NCBI GenBank assembly: GCA_902728285.1
Contig: CACVBU010001002.1
Location: 219,970-283,969 of the forward strand
Source: Clytia hemisphaerica
Taxonomy: Eukaryota; Cnidaria; Hydrozoa; Leptothecata; Clytiidae
Length of the DNA: 64,000 bases
Direction of reading: 5' to 3'
How positions within the stretch are numbered: position 1 is the first letter of the stretch; every line of letters starts with the position of its first letter. This document shows, piece after piece, positions 21,707 through 33,362 of the stretch. Below the pieces are notes generated by a model. The model was not told where the DNA came from. It saw nothing but the letters and a program-made list of their open reading frames with translations, and ran no database searches. Both the position numbers and the translations under genes were made by a program.

Positions 21707-24700
21707 CTAATCAAAAATTCCTTGACGACTCCCCTCAGGGTTAGCATAATCAGTATTCGAAAGTTTTGCCAATTTTTTGTATTCATCTCCTCGTTTACGT
21801 CTAAAATGAAAAATAGAAATTATCCGGGAATATTGGTACTAACTTTAATAATTTGAGGTGTATGGCTAACAAGGCATCCCTCTTCCCACATAAGAAATAT
21901 CTTGAGGAATGCAATTAATTGCACTTTACAAGTTTAAATTTAAGTGCTACCTTCATGAAATGTAATGAAATGTGATTTGTAAAATTATTTATCACAAATA
22001 TTTAATTTTCTCAGGAATGTAAAGAGTTGAATGTAATTTATTTACGCTTTGAATTGAAGCAATCTTATTCCAATAATGATAGCAATAGTTGTAGCAGCAA
22101 TTGATATAAGCCATTTTTCTTTTGGAAATCCATCCTAGAAAAAGGTTTGAAGATAAAGGCCAGGATATAAGGGTACTGCAAAGAAAATTTATCATGACAA
22201 TTATATTTTAGAGAATTCCAGGGAGGCATTACGAAATTCAGAGCTCAAGAATAAAGGTAAGACATCACAGTGTCAAACCCAAAATCCTTCTTGTCGGACT
22301 CAAAATTCATTATATTCAAGGTAAAGCAATCCGATGATTTGATCAAAAACTTTATCTAGCAAAAATGGTTATTTCAGGCGCTGGAAATTCAAATTCAAAG
22401 CAATAAACTTAGTTATAGATGTCAGTGACACTAGCTTTTACAGCTAGAACACATTTATACACGTTTTACATTAACATTTTTAAGAGAGATAAAATAACAC
22501 AATAGAAGTGTGGAACGTACTTGTTTCAAACATTTGTAACTTTGCCATTCTTTGTCACAATTACATGAGAAAAGACCTGAAAATAGAGAAGTTGTTTTAA
22601 TTAAAACAAATATTCTACAACATTATCATGGTATTCAATATATTACTTCAAACCCTACTTTGAATACGTCAACATATTTCATTTGTACTTTTCAAGATCT
22701 AGTTATGAAGCAATAATAAATTACTAGTAATTAAAAATTTGAAATAATCAAAAGAAGAAATTAATTATAAGAATACCTGGACCATCGTATCCACAATTAG
22801 AGTGTTCCATACAAGAATCTGAAAGAAAAAATACAAGGTTGTCAATTCTATATAATATTCATTCCAATTTGTTAAACCAAAAGAAACAAGTTGCAGAAAA
22901 ATGATTCCTTCAAATTTGTATTATACTCAACGTGCTCAACCCTACAATACATATAAAATCAGAAGTTATAGGTTCATGGAGGGAGGAGGTTAGACAGTTA
23001 CATCACAATACTAAGACAGGAATTACATTTTCAAAGCTTTAATAAGGGGTACAACACCCCCTTAAAGTAAACCGAGGCAATTACGATTTAAAGACACTTT
23101 TTAAAGGAGATTTAGTTATATACACAGCAAGTGTCACGATTTTTAGACAATAATTACATGATTGGCTGTTGTTAGCTTTCACTTCACATCGATTGAGTGG
23201 TGAGGAGCAGACAGTTAAACCATTTTGGATGGTTTTGATTTCAAATCCTGTACAGTTCACTTCATCTGTTACCCTATCAAAAGAAAACAATTTGGACTTC
23301 AATGGAGATTAATGATCAGGCGGAATTAAAATCTAGGAAATTGAATTCCAAGCACAAATGTATCTAAAGTCTTAAAGGTGCACTTCTTTTTGCTGACATA
23401 TGGAAACCCATCTTAATGGAATTCCTCTACTACAAAGACATTGTTTCCACATCATAGCATAAGCACTTTTAAAATATAATTTTTACAAAGTTACTCTGAT
23501 TAACACTACTATTGGATTTATTGATTTTGATCACTTTGCTGAACACCATAGCAAAACTGTACTTACAATATTTTAATTTTTAAAGCAGATCGCAAATGTG
23601 GAATGCTGCTTTTCAATGTAAATTTGTTATCATTCAGAGCACTAAAAAAACAAGAAAATTGTCATGAAAAAATTGAAGATACAGGCTACAAAATATTTAG
23701 CTATCATAATGCCTTCTTAATCCAGAGTAACAATGATTTTTTGATGTTACCTATATGGTGTAAATGAAATAATTCTTGAGTTCCCTCAGGGGGGGGGTTT
23801 GGTGAGAAAATCTTGGATAAAATGATGTTTAATGACGCGGTGGTACTATACCCAAAAAAACTTTGGTAGTCTTATCCAGACTAGAATTTGAGAAATTTTC
23901 AAAAATACTTTGTTATCAAAACTTTACTTTGAAATCAAATACTTTGGTACAGGGGGGGGGGGGTACCAAGTCAGTGTACTGGACCATAGGGTACTAACTT
24001 GATTTTTGGATTTTCTTCCAAAAGATTAGACCACCACCCTTTTTAGTACACTGTACTAACTTTTTTTCACGGTCGAGGTTTGACACCACCCTTTTAGTAC
24101 ACTGTACTAACTTTCTTCCACAGCCGGAGCTTTGATACCACCCTTTTAGTACACTGTACTGACGTTTTTCCACAACTAGATTTTTATTACCACCCTTTCA
24201 GTACACTGTACTGACTTCTCCATGACCGGATTTTTGATACTACCCTTTTAGTACACTGTACTAGCTGTTTTTTCAATCAGATAAGTTTAGAAACCACCCC
24301 TTATAGTGCACTGCTCTAATTTCTTCTTAGCCAGATAAGTTTAATTGCCACCATATACAAAGGTTTTGAAGCATTTTGCTAGGAAAAGCACCAAATTATG
24401 TAAAAGGAAAGATTTGAATATTAAAATACTTGAATCCTTATATAGTACGAACACTGAAACAATGAAACAGACAAAGCAAAGTCAATCAAATACAGTGAAA
24501 TTAGCTGAAATTAGCACGTCAAAACACTCAAAACCAACTTTGAGTTATTTCCCTTCTTTTGACTTGATTTCTGGTTGTCTGGCAAGCTGTAGCAGTTTTT
24601 CTTTTTTGAAAAATAAAAATAAAAGACTTATTAACATTGTACACAAACTGAAATGGGCACTCCAGGTAAGTGACCTACCCTTAAGGGTAGGTTTTTTGGA

Positions 24701-27700
24701 CTTTGGAAAGTGCACTGTAAGGGTTGATTTGTGAGCAAGTCGGAAAAAGTGCACTGTAAGGGTGTAAAATTTTATAAAATACCAAATTTTGAGGTAAAAT
24801 TTAAGAAATTTCAAAAAATTTTGCCCTGAAAAGGGCAAAAAATTTCGAAAAATTACACTATTAAGGGTCGATCTTCAGCCAAATTTTTCCTGCACTGCAA
24901 GGGACCGATTTTAGAGACCTGATTTTTGGCCGAACGTACAGTTGTTTTCACCCCCTCCCCTCAGTGATTTCACTTATATACAGATTTCTTTTCAATTAAC
25001 ATCAATCCAACAAGGTTACTAAAAAACATAAAACAATAGAGCGGATTTGTTTTTATAAAACTTGAAAGCTTCGATTCGAACGTTTACATATTCAAATTCT
25101 TGTTGTTGCCATAATGTAGATAGGGCCTTAAAGAAAACATAAACAAGATTGGAATTAAGGCCGGTCTCCACTTGCGCATGCTGTGACTCTGCTGTGACTC
25201 TGAAACAAATCCAATCAAGTAAACAGGAAATATTGGGAAAAAATCAGTGTACCAATTTGTATAGTTTACCCAGCCTTGACTTGAAGGTCTCGGACCAGCT
25301 TGGACCTGGCAAATTAGGCCAAACATACATGGGAATTCACTGGGTTTGTGTGCTTTTACCACTGGAATTAGTACAATGTACTAACTTCTCAGTGTGTATC
25401 AATTCAGAACAAACCCTTTTTAGTACAGTGTACTAACTTTTTCATTGTATTTTTCTCAGAGGACCACCCTTTTAGTACACTGTACTAACTCAATTTAATC
25501 TAAAAAATACACCACCCCACCAGCTATGGGCCAGTACACTGACTCGATACCCCCCCTGTTTGGTACTAAAATTAGTGATTTTCATCATATTTTTGAATTT
25601 TTTTTTCAGAGGTTATTGTGATTTTTCAGAATTTCTCAAAAAAAGATTCATTCTCCGAGAAGATTTTCAGAGTTTCATGTATTTTTGCATTTCATCAGAT
25701 GTCTTTAATGATTAACGATTCTTAAATTCTTTTCAATTCAAATTTAGCAAAATGAAGAATATGTTGCAACAAGCTAGATGCTGAATGGACCTACCTGATG
25801 ATGAAAATTAGATAGCAATAATAAGGAGAAAAATGAAAACAATCAGGCAGAAAATATAGCTTTTAGCGAAATTGCATAACGCATTATAAATTTTATCATT
25901 GATTGTTGATTGAGGGAGAGGGAAGGGGAGTAGGGAAAAAAAATAGAAAGTTCTGGTTGCAAAAATCAGTTTTATTGACAATTGAATCATGCTTGATGGT
26001 GGGCATTATTATCAATAATGTTTTTGTGTTAAAAAACAACAACAAAAAAAACAAAGAAATATGAGGAAACAGTCCAATGAAAATCTGCAAAAACAACGAT
26101 TTCCGGCATATTTCTGGCATTTTCGGCTTGAAAATAAATTTTCTCAAAAATCCGAATAGGCCATGTTTTGGGCATTGCTAATACGCATCTTTGTGCAAAA
26201 AATAATTTTTTGAGCTCCTTCACTTTTCGGGAATCACCATTTTGCATCACTGTTCAAAAAATCAAAGGATGAAAATTCGAGAAAATGTCAAAAAAACAGG
26301 TTTTCTGGCATTTTCGGCCGGAAAAAAATGTTTTTCGAAAATTGGACTCCGTCACATTTTGGGCATTTTCATTTTGCATCTTTGTGCCAAAATCAGAAAA
26401 AACTAATGAGCCAATCTCGAGAAAAGCTGGTAACAGACAAACAGACAGACGAATGAACGAACAGACAACGGTTAATTTATAGGACCTCCAGGTAGGTCCA
26501 AAAATCAGCTCCTAAAAAACAAGTGATACTTTTATGGACCTACCTGGTTATGCATTTAACACATATTATAATTGATATCTACATAAGCGTGACCATTAAA
26601 CAATCATTCAGAGCACAAATAGTGACAATCTATTAAAATTAGTCGTTTGTTACTTATAAAACAAACACGCTTAGAAACCAAAATTTCATGCTCTTGAAAT
26701 ATTCTTTCATATTCAAGACTTCGAGAGCAAAAAAACATCTCTCTTTTTAGCTGAAATTTACCCAAAAATTTTTTTCCAAGAATCGAGCTCCGTCACATTC
26801 GAGCGTTTATAGTTATGCATCTTTGTGCAAAAAATCATAAAGAATAAAAGAGCCAATCTCAAGAAAAACTAATACCTAAGTAATTGATAGTGCGCTTATA
26901 AAAAAAATATCGAATTTGGCCAGCTTTTCTATAAAAACAAGCCAAGCAACCAAAATTCCAAACACATATATTCTTTAAAAGTAAGCCCTCCTGAGCAAAA
27001 GAAACATCTATCTCATAAAAAAAATGAGTAATTTGACTAAGAACATTGATGTATGCTTATTAATGGTGATTCTTATAGATAAACATGCGTTTTTTGAGCC
27101 AACTACAATTTTTTTGCAAAAATCTGCTTGAACCGTATTTTACCTATGATGGTACCTTACTTTCCTGCAAAAAATCAGAAAAATTAATGATCCAATTTTT
27201 CACAAAGTCCAAAAGAACCATTTTTTAGCCGTTTTTTGGCCCAAATTTGCCCAAAATTTTCTTTTGAAAATCGGGCTCCGTCACATTTGAGGGTTTATAG
27301 TTATGCATCTTTGTGCAAAAAATCATAAAGAATAAAAGAGCCAATCTCGAGAAAAGCTAATACCTAAGTAATTGATAATGTGCTTATAAAAAAATATCGA
27401 ATTTGGCCAGTTATTTTATAAAAACACGCCATGCAACCAAAATTTCATATCGAAACACACATATTCTTTAAAAGTAAGCCCTCCTGAGCAAAAATCTCAT
27501 AAAAAAATTGAGTAATTTGACTAAGAACATTGATGTATGCTTATTAATAGTGATTCTTATAGATAAACATACGTTTTTTGAGCCAATAAAATTTTTTTGC
27601 AAAAATTCGCTTAAGTGAAAATTGGGGTCCGTCACATTCGAGGGTTTATAGTTATGCATCTTTGTGCAAAAAATCAGAAAAAACTAACGAGCCAATCATG

Positions 27701-28431
27701 AGGAAAGCTAATAACAAACGAACGAACGAAGGAACAGACGAAGGGACAAAGGTTAATTTATAGGACCTCCACCGGGGTAGGTCCAAAAATGGTCTCAATA
27801 ATACGAAATTTGTCCTGAGCAGACCAAAACTGGATGGTCTCAGTGCCAAAATTTCAGCCAAAATTTTAGTACATGGGTACTAAAAGACCAAAATTTTCCC
27901 TAAAATGGGGTGGTGATATGCAAAAAATTCTTGAAAACCTTTTTAGTACTCATATATGCATGAGATTTTAGTACCGCACCCCCTGGTTCCCTTTAAATAA
28001 TAATAATTATCTTACATCCAAATCAAGTTTTCTTTTATTTCTGTTGGGATGTCAATCATTTCTTTGATTCCACAATCACTCAAATCCAATCTGAAATGTA
28101 AATGTAAAAGATTATAAAAATTATTCTAATGTACTGTAAGTAACATTTAGAAAATGGTTAAGCTGATGCAAAACAGTACTTTTCTTTGAAACGTGTTAAA
28201 CCTGCAAGAAGACACTTTCTAATTGACACTTAGAGTTGATAACTACACAAACCCAATTATGACATCACTGGCATTGCATTTACGAGCCTGAATAACACCA
28301 TTGCTATTATTACAAAATGATTGAAATATCATTGTAGAATTCTTTGATGGGATTGATTTTTCATCACATAATTCTGAGGTAGCAACTAAAACGTTCAGCA
28401 AAACCAGAAGAAAACATTTTATTTCTTTCAT
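21707..28431 (-). CDS. ATRAID: ATRAID ortholog: LRR-like, EGF-like type I membrane protein
   Basis: Eight minus-strand exons (28431-28253, 28090-28016, 23641-23567, 23273-23158, 22818-22777, 22576-22521, 22134-22046, 21800-21707) join in frame into 241 residues; human ATRAID is 229. Residues 1-20 are a signal peptide. Two consecutive 75-bp phase-2 exons code leucine-rich units (GLDLSDCGIKE; IALNDNKF). These match human GLDLQNCSLED and the unit after it. A Cys pair region is followed by an EGF-like segment CGYDGPGLFSCNCDKEW, against human DGPGLLQCVCADGF, then YKCLKQ against YKCMRQ. A membrane helix (WLISIAATTIAIIIGI) leads to a basic tail with EYKKL, a YxxPhi-type sorting motif that would suit lysosomes. 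In-frame TAA after exon 7 is spliced away as part of its GTAAAT donor. In mammals ATRAID partners SLC37A3 in lysosomes. The end of exon 4 (donor GTAATT) is the least certain junction. Intron 2 holds the transposon nest. Confidence 0.88.
23950..25558. mobile_element. Nested CAGGGG element, TSD TTTGGTA, palindrome arrays
   Basis: TTTGGTA at 23943-23949 is repeated exactly at 25559-25565. The ends start CAGGGGG and share about 33 bp of inverted similarity including AGTCAGTGTACTGG. Subterminal TAGTACACTGTACTAAC units recur with a 50-53 bp period at 24044, 24095, 24147, 24199, 24249 and 24302 (last one decayed). They recur again near 25368, 25419 and 25470. The interior from 24340 to 25360 includes a 129-codon open frame without recognised domains and a GGGTGT/ACCCTTA-type repeat. 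Non-autonomous. Confidence 0.85.
25770..26502. mobile_element. GGACCTACC / tetranucleotide-tail element, 730-bp copy
   Basis: Left end AAGCTAGATGCTGAATGGAC and right end GGACCTCCAGGTAGGTCC, preceded by a GACAGACGAATGAACG tract and GGTTAATTTATA. It is the close relative of the 20991-21650 copy, including the shared interior CAGTTTTATTGACAATTGA. It is nested in the 23787-27985 element. Confidence 0.72.
26534..27785. mobile_element. GGACCTACC element with internal ~490-bp duplication
   Basis: Starts TGGACCTACCTGG and ends ACCGGGGTAGGTCC after a GAACGAACGAAG tract and GGTTAATTTATA. Blocks beginning CTCCGTCACATT and continuing TTTATAGTTATGCATCTTTG occur near 26787, 27285 and (shorter spacing) 27627. 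The first two are roughly 490 bp apart and nearly identical over most of the unit. Non-coding. Confidence 0.65.
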
Positions 28432-28790
28432 TTTTTAATCTCTTTTATCTAGAAAAATAGAAACAAAAATTGTTAACTTATTGGACATGATGAAACCAAA
28501 TATAACTTTGATTATGAGATTGTGGGAAAAATTTCATGAGTCAACTGAATACAAAATTAAAGGAAGCGAAAAACAAATACAAAATGGTACAAAAGTGATT
28601 TTATTTGCTCTTCCTGATAGTCAAGTGAAGTAAAAGATTGAAAAAAATATTCTAATAAAAAATATAAGCATTATATACATCTTCTTTCTCAGTGAAAGAT
28701 GTATGGCGTGAAATACACAATCTGGTTTTCCTTTTAACAAGAGCTGACAAGAGTTATCTAAAATGAATCCATTTATCAATAAAAATATTT

Positions 28791-29759
28791 TTAAGCGAGT
28801 GCAGTGTCAATATCGCTTGTATCTTTGATATTCAATAGCAAATTGTTGGCATTTAGATAGACCTTGTTGTTAGATTGTGAAACAACACGTGAGATCTTTT
28901 GAGCAGCTCTGATTCGTCGTAACTTTAAGTATCCAGGATTGTCATTCATTGCCTCACCAATCAATGTTGCTGCTTTTGCTTCTCCTTCAGCTGCTACAAT
29001 TTTTTGTTGACGTTCTTGTTCTGCTCTCTCTACCAAGAATGCAGCACGCTGAGCTTCTTGCTGAGCAACTTGTTTAGATTCAACAGCAGCTGTATACTGG
29101 GGACTGAAACTAAGATCAGTGAGGGACACATCATCTAAAATGATTCCAAAATCTTTGGCTCGATCAGTGAGATCTCTTCGGATCATCAAGCTGACTTCTT
29201 GACGCATAGTGATAAGCTGTGATGCATTAAACTGAGCAACAACACTCTTCAAAACTTCATTACAAATTGAGGGAGAACTCTTTCATCGAAATCCAAACCA
29301 AGTCTTTGGTACATTTTTGGAAGATTACTAGCCATAGGACGAGCTAAAACTCTCAGACCAATGTTCACCATTTGAAGATCCTTACTTCCACTTGGTGAGA
29401 TAATTTTTCTTGGTCTTGCACGGATGTCATAAATGATAGGATATTGAAACCAAGGTACCCTATAAACAATATCAACATTTAATATCATTTATCTTTCAAA
29501 ACACCCAATTATAAAAATTGAACATTACAAGAATTTAAATTACATACCTAAAATGAAGTCCTTCAGAGTAGATATCAGGTTGGATGCCTCCAAGTCTGCT
29601 AAATATAATAGCTCTGTGACCACCATCAACAGTGTATATAGATTCTTTGATCCCATAGAATGCTCCTGCAGCTCCAAGTAAAGCAACAATACCAGTACCA
29701 GAACCTCCTGGAGCTCCTTTGGCAAGTCGAGTTAATATATCTTTTACAGCTTGAGCCAT
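28791..29759 (-). CDS. PHB2: Prohibitin-2, interrupted by a one-base frameshift
   Basis: Two exons: 29759-29548 (70 codons plus two bases) and 29459-28791. The N-terminus has the short membrane-anchor region ([20 protein letters not shown]) and the PHB signature [15 protein letters not shown], then [52 protein letters not shown] and the coiled coil [11 protein letters not shown]. The stop gives about 294 residues, the usual PHB2 size. Between RVLP and the next conserved block the frame shifts by one base around 29270-29273. All expected protein sequence is present in two frames, so this is a missing base in the read or assembly, or a recent null allele. PHB2 with PHB1 forms ring complexes in the mitochondrial inner membrane. 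A pyrimidine tract and AG at 29773-29774 suggest a 5'-UTR intron. A possible AATAAA lies at 28600-28605 (minus). Confidence 0.92.
29270..29273 (-). other. Frameshift site in PHB2
   Basis: Exon 2 is one base short of the length needed to keep frame between its phase-2 acceptor and the stop. Comparing frames places the lost base in the GAGGG run (plus strand), after the codons for R-V-L-P. Homopolymer loss is the simplest cause. Confidence 0.8.
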
Positions 29760-29775
29760 TGTTTTATTCTATCTA

Positions 29776-30740
29776 AAAATAAAGAGAAAGATTTATTCAG
29801 GTATTCTGTAATATTCTAAAAGCTTTTCTTGTCTTAATAGATTCTCTATAGTACTAGAAGAGGACAATCTTTAAAGTTGTATTCCTCAAACAAATTTTTT
29901 TTAAATATAATATATTAAAGGAAAAAAATTTGGCGGGAGGAAAATTTGGCGGATTTGGTCAAAAAACATGATTCCTGCTTTTCTCCAACCATTGCTTTGC
30001 TTGGGTTTTCCTCTAGATTTGGGTCAATAGAGATATTTTATTTTTGTTTTCAGATTTTCTCAGAAACTATAAAAGGTTATAACTAAACGCGTGGATGTTT
30101 TCGAAAGCCAACAGTATCTTCTTTTCAAATGTGAAAACCGTTTTTCAATATCTTTTTCACATCATTCGCAGTAAACTAAAGTTTGAAGCTGGTTGACTGA
30201 TTTTTAAGGCCGCGCAAGGTAACTTCTGGCCAAGATTTGGAGTCGGAGTTTAGCTGGGGAGTCTTGTTACCAAAGGAGCTGTAAAATTGGAGCTTCAAAT
30301 TGATATATCAAGAATTAAAACTTTTTGCCAGGGTTAAATGACCCCTCATTTTTTCTCATATGATAAGGGCTTTCCAATGGCATAGGTTTTGAATTTGAAA
30401 AATTAGTTTGAAATTTTGACTGGCAGCTCTAATTGTATTGTTTTATTTTAGATGAAAAATCCAGCTTTTTTGGTCAAAAACATCCTTTTTTCCAGGTATT
30501 TTCAGCTGGAAAATGTACTTTTTTCCAGCCTTCACCCAAAAAAATGTACTTTTTTCCAGCTATTAAGCGAGTGCAAAATTATTACTAGATACCCCTCAAA
30601 ACCTACAAAAAATAGAGGTACCCTCAATCTGAAAATGTAGGGGGAATTTTAAGCTGAAACTTTTTGTGTTGAAAGTACGCTGTCTGTGGTTCCTACAAAA
30701 TGGTTTTTCTCCAATAACTTTTTATAAAGTAGTCCTTTTG
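29776..30740. other. 5' flank of PHB2, no gene seen
   Basis: AT-rich. Around 30460-30570 the words TTTTTTCCAGC and ATGTACTTTTTTCCAGC recur, suggesting old repeat material. No exon recognised. Confidence 0.4.
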
Positions 30741-31155
30741 CAGCCCTGTGAATTTAAACAGAATCATATTGGCACTTAAGTGCAAAATTTTGCCGACCTA
30801 GAGGTCATTTTAGGTCGACAAAGCCGTCCTAAGTAGCTTGTTTAGGTTGGCAAAGACAAAATAGGAAGAAAATTAACGAACTAACAAATTCAGCTGCTCA
30901 ATAATTGTGTTTTTAAGTTTTATGTTTTATAAAGAGAATGGAATGATGCTCGATTATCTTTGATAACACAATTAGATTAACCTAACAAATAATATTTTTC
31001 CTCTTTAGGTCAGCTTTGCCGACCCAAAACATTTCTTTTGTTGGCACGCCGACCTCAAGTGTAAATTACGTCAGCAAATAAAAGTCAACTTCAGCTCAAG
31101 TTACGTCGGCTTTCAAGTCTGCATTGCCGAATGCCGACCTGGATTCACAGGGCTG
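30741..31155. mobile_element. 415-bp MITE with CAGCCCTG ends
   Basis: CTTTTG at 30735-30740 is repeated at 31156-31161. Inverted ends are CAGCCCTGTGAAT and ATTCACAGGGCTG. Internal GCCGACCT/AGGTCGGC words recur. The CAG-type ends suggest a hAT relative, though only 6 bp of the target duplication match. Confidence 0.7.
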
Positions 31156-32927
31156 CTTTTGGTCTCCAATTTTGAGCAGTGATTCACTGCAAAGTAACTA
31201 ATGTTGCAATTAGATTAATGGGAACTAAATATTTTCAAAACTGTACGTTTAAAATCAAAAGACACCTAAAAACCTAAATTAGAACTTTGAGGGCCTTAAG
31301 ATTTGTTTGGAGTCTAACCATAAAGAAGAAAATTATTTTTTTCATACCTACTATAAGTATATGTACCAAAAAGTATAGGTTTTATGACCTTAAATTCAAT
31401 TGTGTAATTTCTAGGTTCGAAAAACTTAATTTTTTGAAGGGATTCTTGAAATTAGGTATTTTATGAAAGTACATTTATAAGAGGTTGTAAAAAAAGTAAG
31501 CTAAATAATATTAAATTAAGTTTGGTGGCTAAGAGAACCCCTGGTGCATCTTTGTAGGTTTAAAGGGGTATCCACTGGTACTTTTAGATTTTCAAAAGAC
31601 ATTTCTTTCAAATCAATCATAGAGATCTATGCTTTGACAAAAGAACGTCTGACAGACTAAACTGAAAAAGGCTAAAACTCATACTAAAGTCTATCCAAAT
31701 ATAATTGGAAACAAGAATGCCTGTAACTTCTGATAGTTAAATATAACTGCGAAAATTTTTTTGCTTGTTTTAGAGAATCAAAAGCGCTATATTTGAATGT
31801 ATTTTTTGTTGAAAATTCGCGATATTTAGCGTTTAAATTTGCGATTGCAAAAATTGAGCTTTTTTTCTACTTTTTTTCTACTTATGCTACAACGTTTATT
31901 TTTATACCAGTGGTAGTTCAACCTTAGGTTAACAAGGTTGTCAAATTTCAAGGCAAATGGAAAAGTCCTTGGGAAGATATGGGACCCAAAATACCCCGTG
32001 CTAGCACTTTTCTGTGAAATATCAAATCTCCAAATTTTTACTAAAAACGGGCGTTATGTTATCTTTTTTGAACAGTGCAATTAAAAGTTGGAAAGTTTTA
32101 AATGTTGATGCATTGGTACTATTGGTATCATTGATTATTTAAGTGAAATCACAATAATGTGATGTTTTTATTGAAACGATAAGTATATTGAACTTATTGC
32201 CTTTGTTATTTTTAAGTGATTAAAGAACTTTGCTAATTCCCAAAACAGTTGTTCAGTTTTTCCAGTACAGTTCGGCTATGAGGTCATTATCGTGTAAGGA
32301 TAAACTGTTGAAAAACTGTTTTATCATCACTACCCCCGTTTTTATTAAAAGTTTGCGGATTTAGTTGGAAAGAATGCAAAACATATGCAAGTTTACACAA
32401 AGATTAAAAAAAGACAACAAAGCATCTTATAAATAAATATTATAATCATTAGAACAATAAAAGATGGAATTTCTTAATCCAAAAAGAAATATTCACAGAA
32501 CAACAAAAGCCTTTTAGAAATTTGTTCTTAAAGACATAGCATATTCTGTTTTCATGCCATTAAGAAATTCCACGAAGACGGAGTACACACATTAAACTTT
32601 CAAAACACGCAAACTGAAAAGCAGTAATTATGACGTCACACATTATCAATGTTTTGATTTGATCGTTTGGCGGCTCTATTCCCAGGAGAATAATTTACCG
32701 TCAGCCGAATAAGGATTATTTTTTACCTTCGCTGATGATTTTTCAGTTTGAGTTTATGTCTAATGTTATTGATTTTTGAAGTGCTTGTTCTAAGGAGATG
32801 AGCGAATATGATTATTTTTAGTTTTCAAGAAAAGCAAATCTTAATCTTTCTTCTACAAGATTACACTTTAATATAATACCAATTATTATGCATGTGAGTT
32901 TTATATTAATACTTTCTTTTTGCATAT
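31156..32927. other. Intergenic, no gene or clear repeat
   Basis: AT-rich sequence with no recognised exon on either strand and no obvious inverted ends. Confidence 0.45.
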
Positions 32928-33097
32928 GTCCAGACGATCTCAATCGAACGGAATTGACGATCGAACCAGTCGAACCAAATCGAACGCAATCGAATCTCAA
33001 TCGAATATTACCGCAATTTTCAGATTCGATTGATATTTGATTGCGTCTGATTGATGTTCGATTACGTTCAATTGCATTTGATTGAGATCGTCTGGAG
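32928..33097. repeat. ATCGAACG-rich inverted repeat, copy 1
   Basis: CCAGACGATCTCAATCGAAC on the left pairs with GATTGAGATCGTCTGG on the right. The interior is dense in AATCGAAC/GTTCGATT words in both orientations. A second, longer copy in reverse orientation ends near 34626. Confidence 0.65.
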
Positions 33098-33106
33098 TTG
33101 ATTGGC

Positions 33107-33362
33107 CTCTTCCAGAAAAAATCCGTTCATGGGGGGTGGAGGATACATTATTTTTTTCATGAATTACCCCTGGACATTTTGATTTTTAACCCCCTGAACA
33201 CGGGTTATACCCCTGGACAAACATCAAATCAACCCCGTGGACACAAAAAATTACCCCTGGACATTGGAATTTACCCCCTGGACATTGCAATTTTTTGGTA
33301 TTTTTTCAATACCCCTGGACAATTCATCCTCCACCCCCATGAACGGATTTTTTCTGGAAGAG
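33107..33362. mobile_element. 256-bp foldback MITE with ACCCCTGGACA units
   Basis: Inverted ends of about 37 bp (CTCTTCCAGAAAAAATCCGT and its complement). The interior repeats TACCCCTGGACA about six times. A 132-codon open frame crosses it only because the repeat units lack stops in that frame. No clear target duplication. Confidence 0.7.

Larger units (their letters stand above)
23787..27985. mobile_element. Outer CAGGGG element (4.2 kb, with nested insertions), TSD GTTCCCT
   Basis: GTTCCCT at 23780-23786 is repeated exactly at 27986-27992. Between them the element starts CAGGGGGGGGG and ends ACCCCCTG. Its last 150 bp contain GTAC-centred palindromes (TAGTACATGGGTACTAA). It carries the complete 23950-25558 element and two GGACCTACC-family copies inside, so its own original length was much shorter. 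It lies in intron 2 of ATRAID. No transposase is seen. Confidence 0.75.

Noticed and set aside
22042..22044. TAA at the end of ATRAID exon 7 as the true stop
   Set aside because: It overlaps a GTAAAT donor whose phase matches the exon at 21800-21707, which supplies a plausible cytoplasmic tail. Kept only as a possible alternative end.
24044..24320. CRISPR-like array from the regular 51-bp repeats
   Set aside because: The spacers are themselves similar, the repeats match the transposon's own ends, and the genome is animal.
24345..24734. 129-codon open frame inside the 23950-25558 element as a transposase
   Set aside because: Too short, no DDE or zinc-finger motif, Ser/Lys-rich composition typical of chance frames.
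28791..29759. PHB2 as a processed pseudogene
   Set aside because: It keeps an intron in the right phase and all conserved blocks; one missing base fits an error or a recent allele better.
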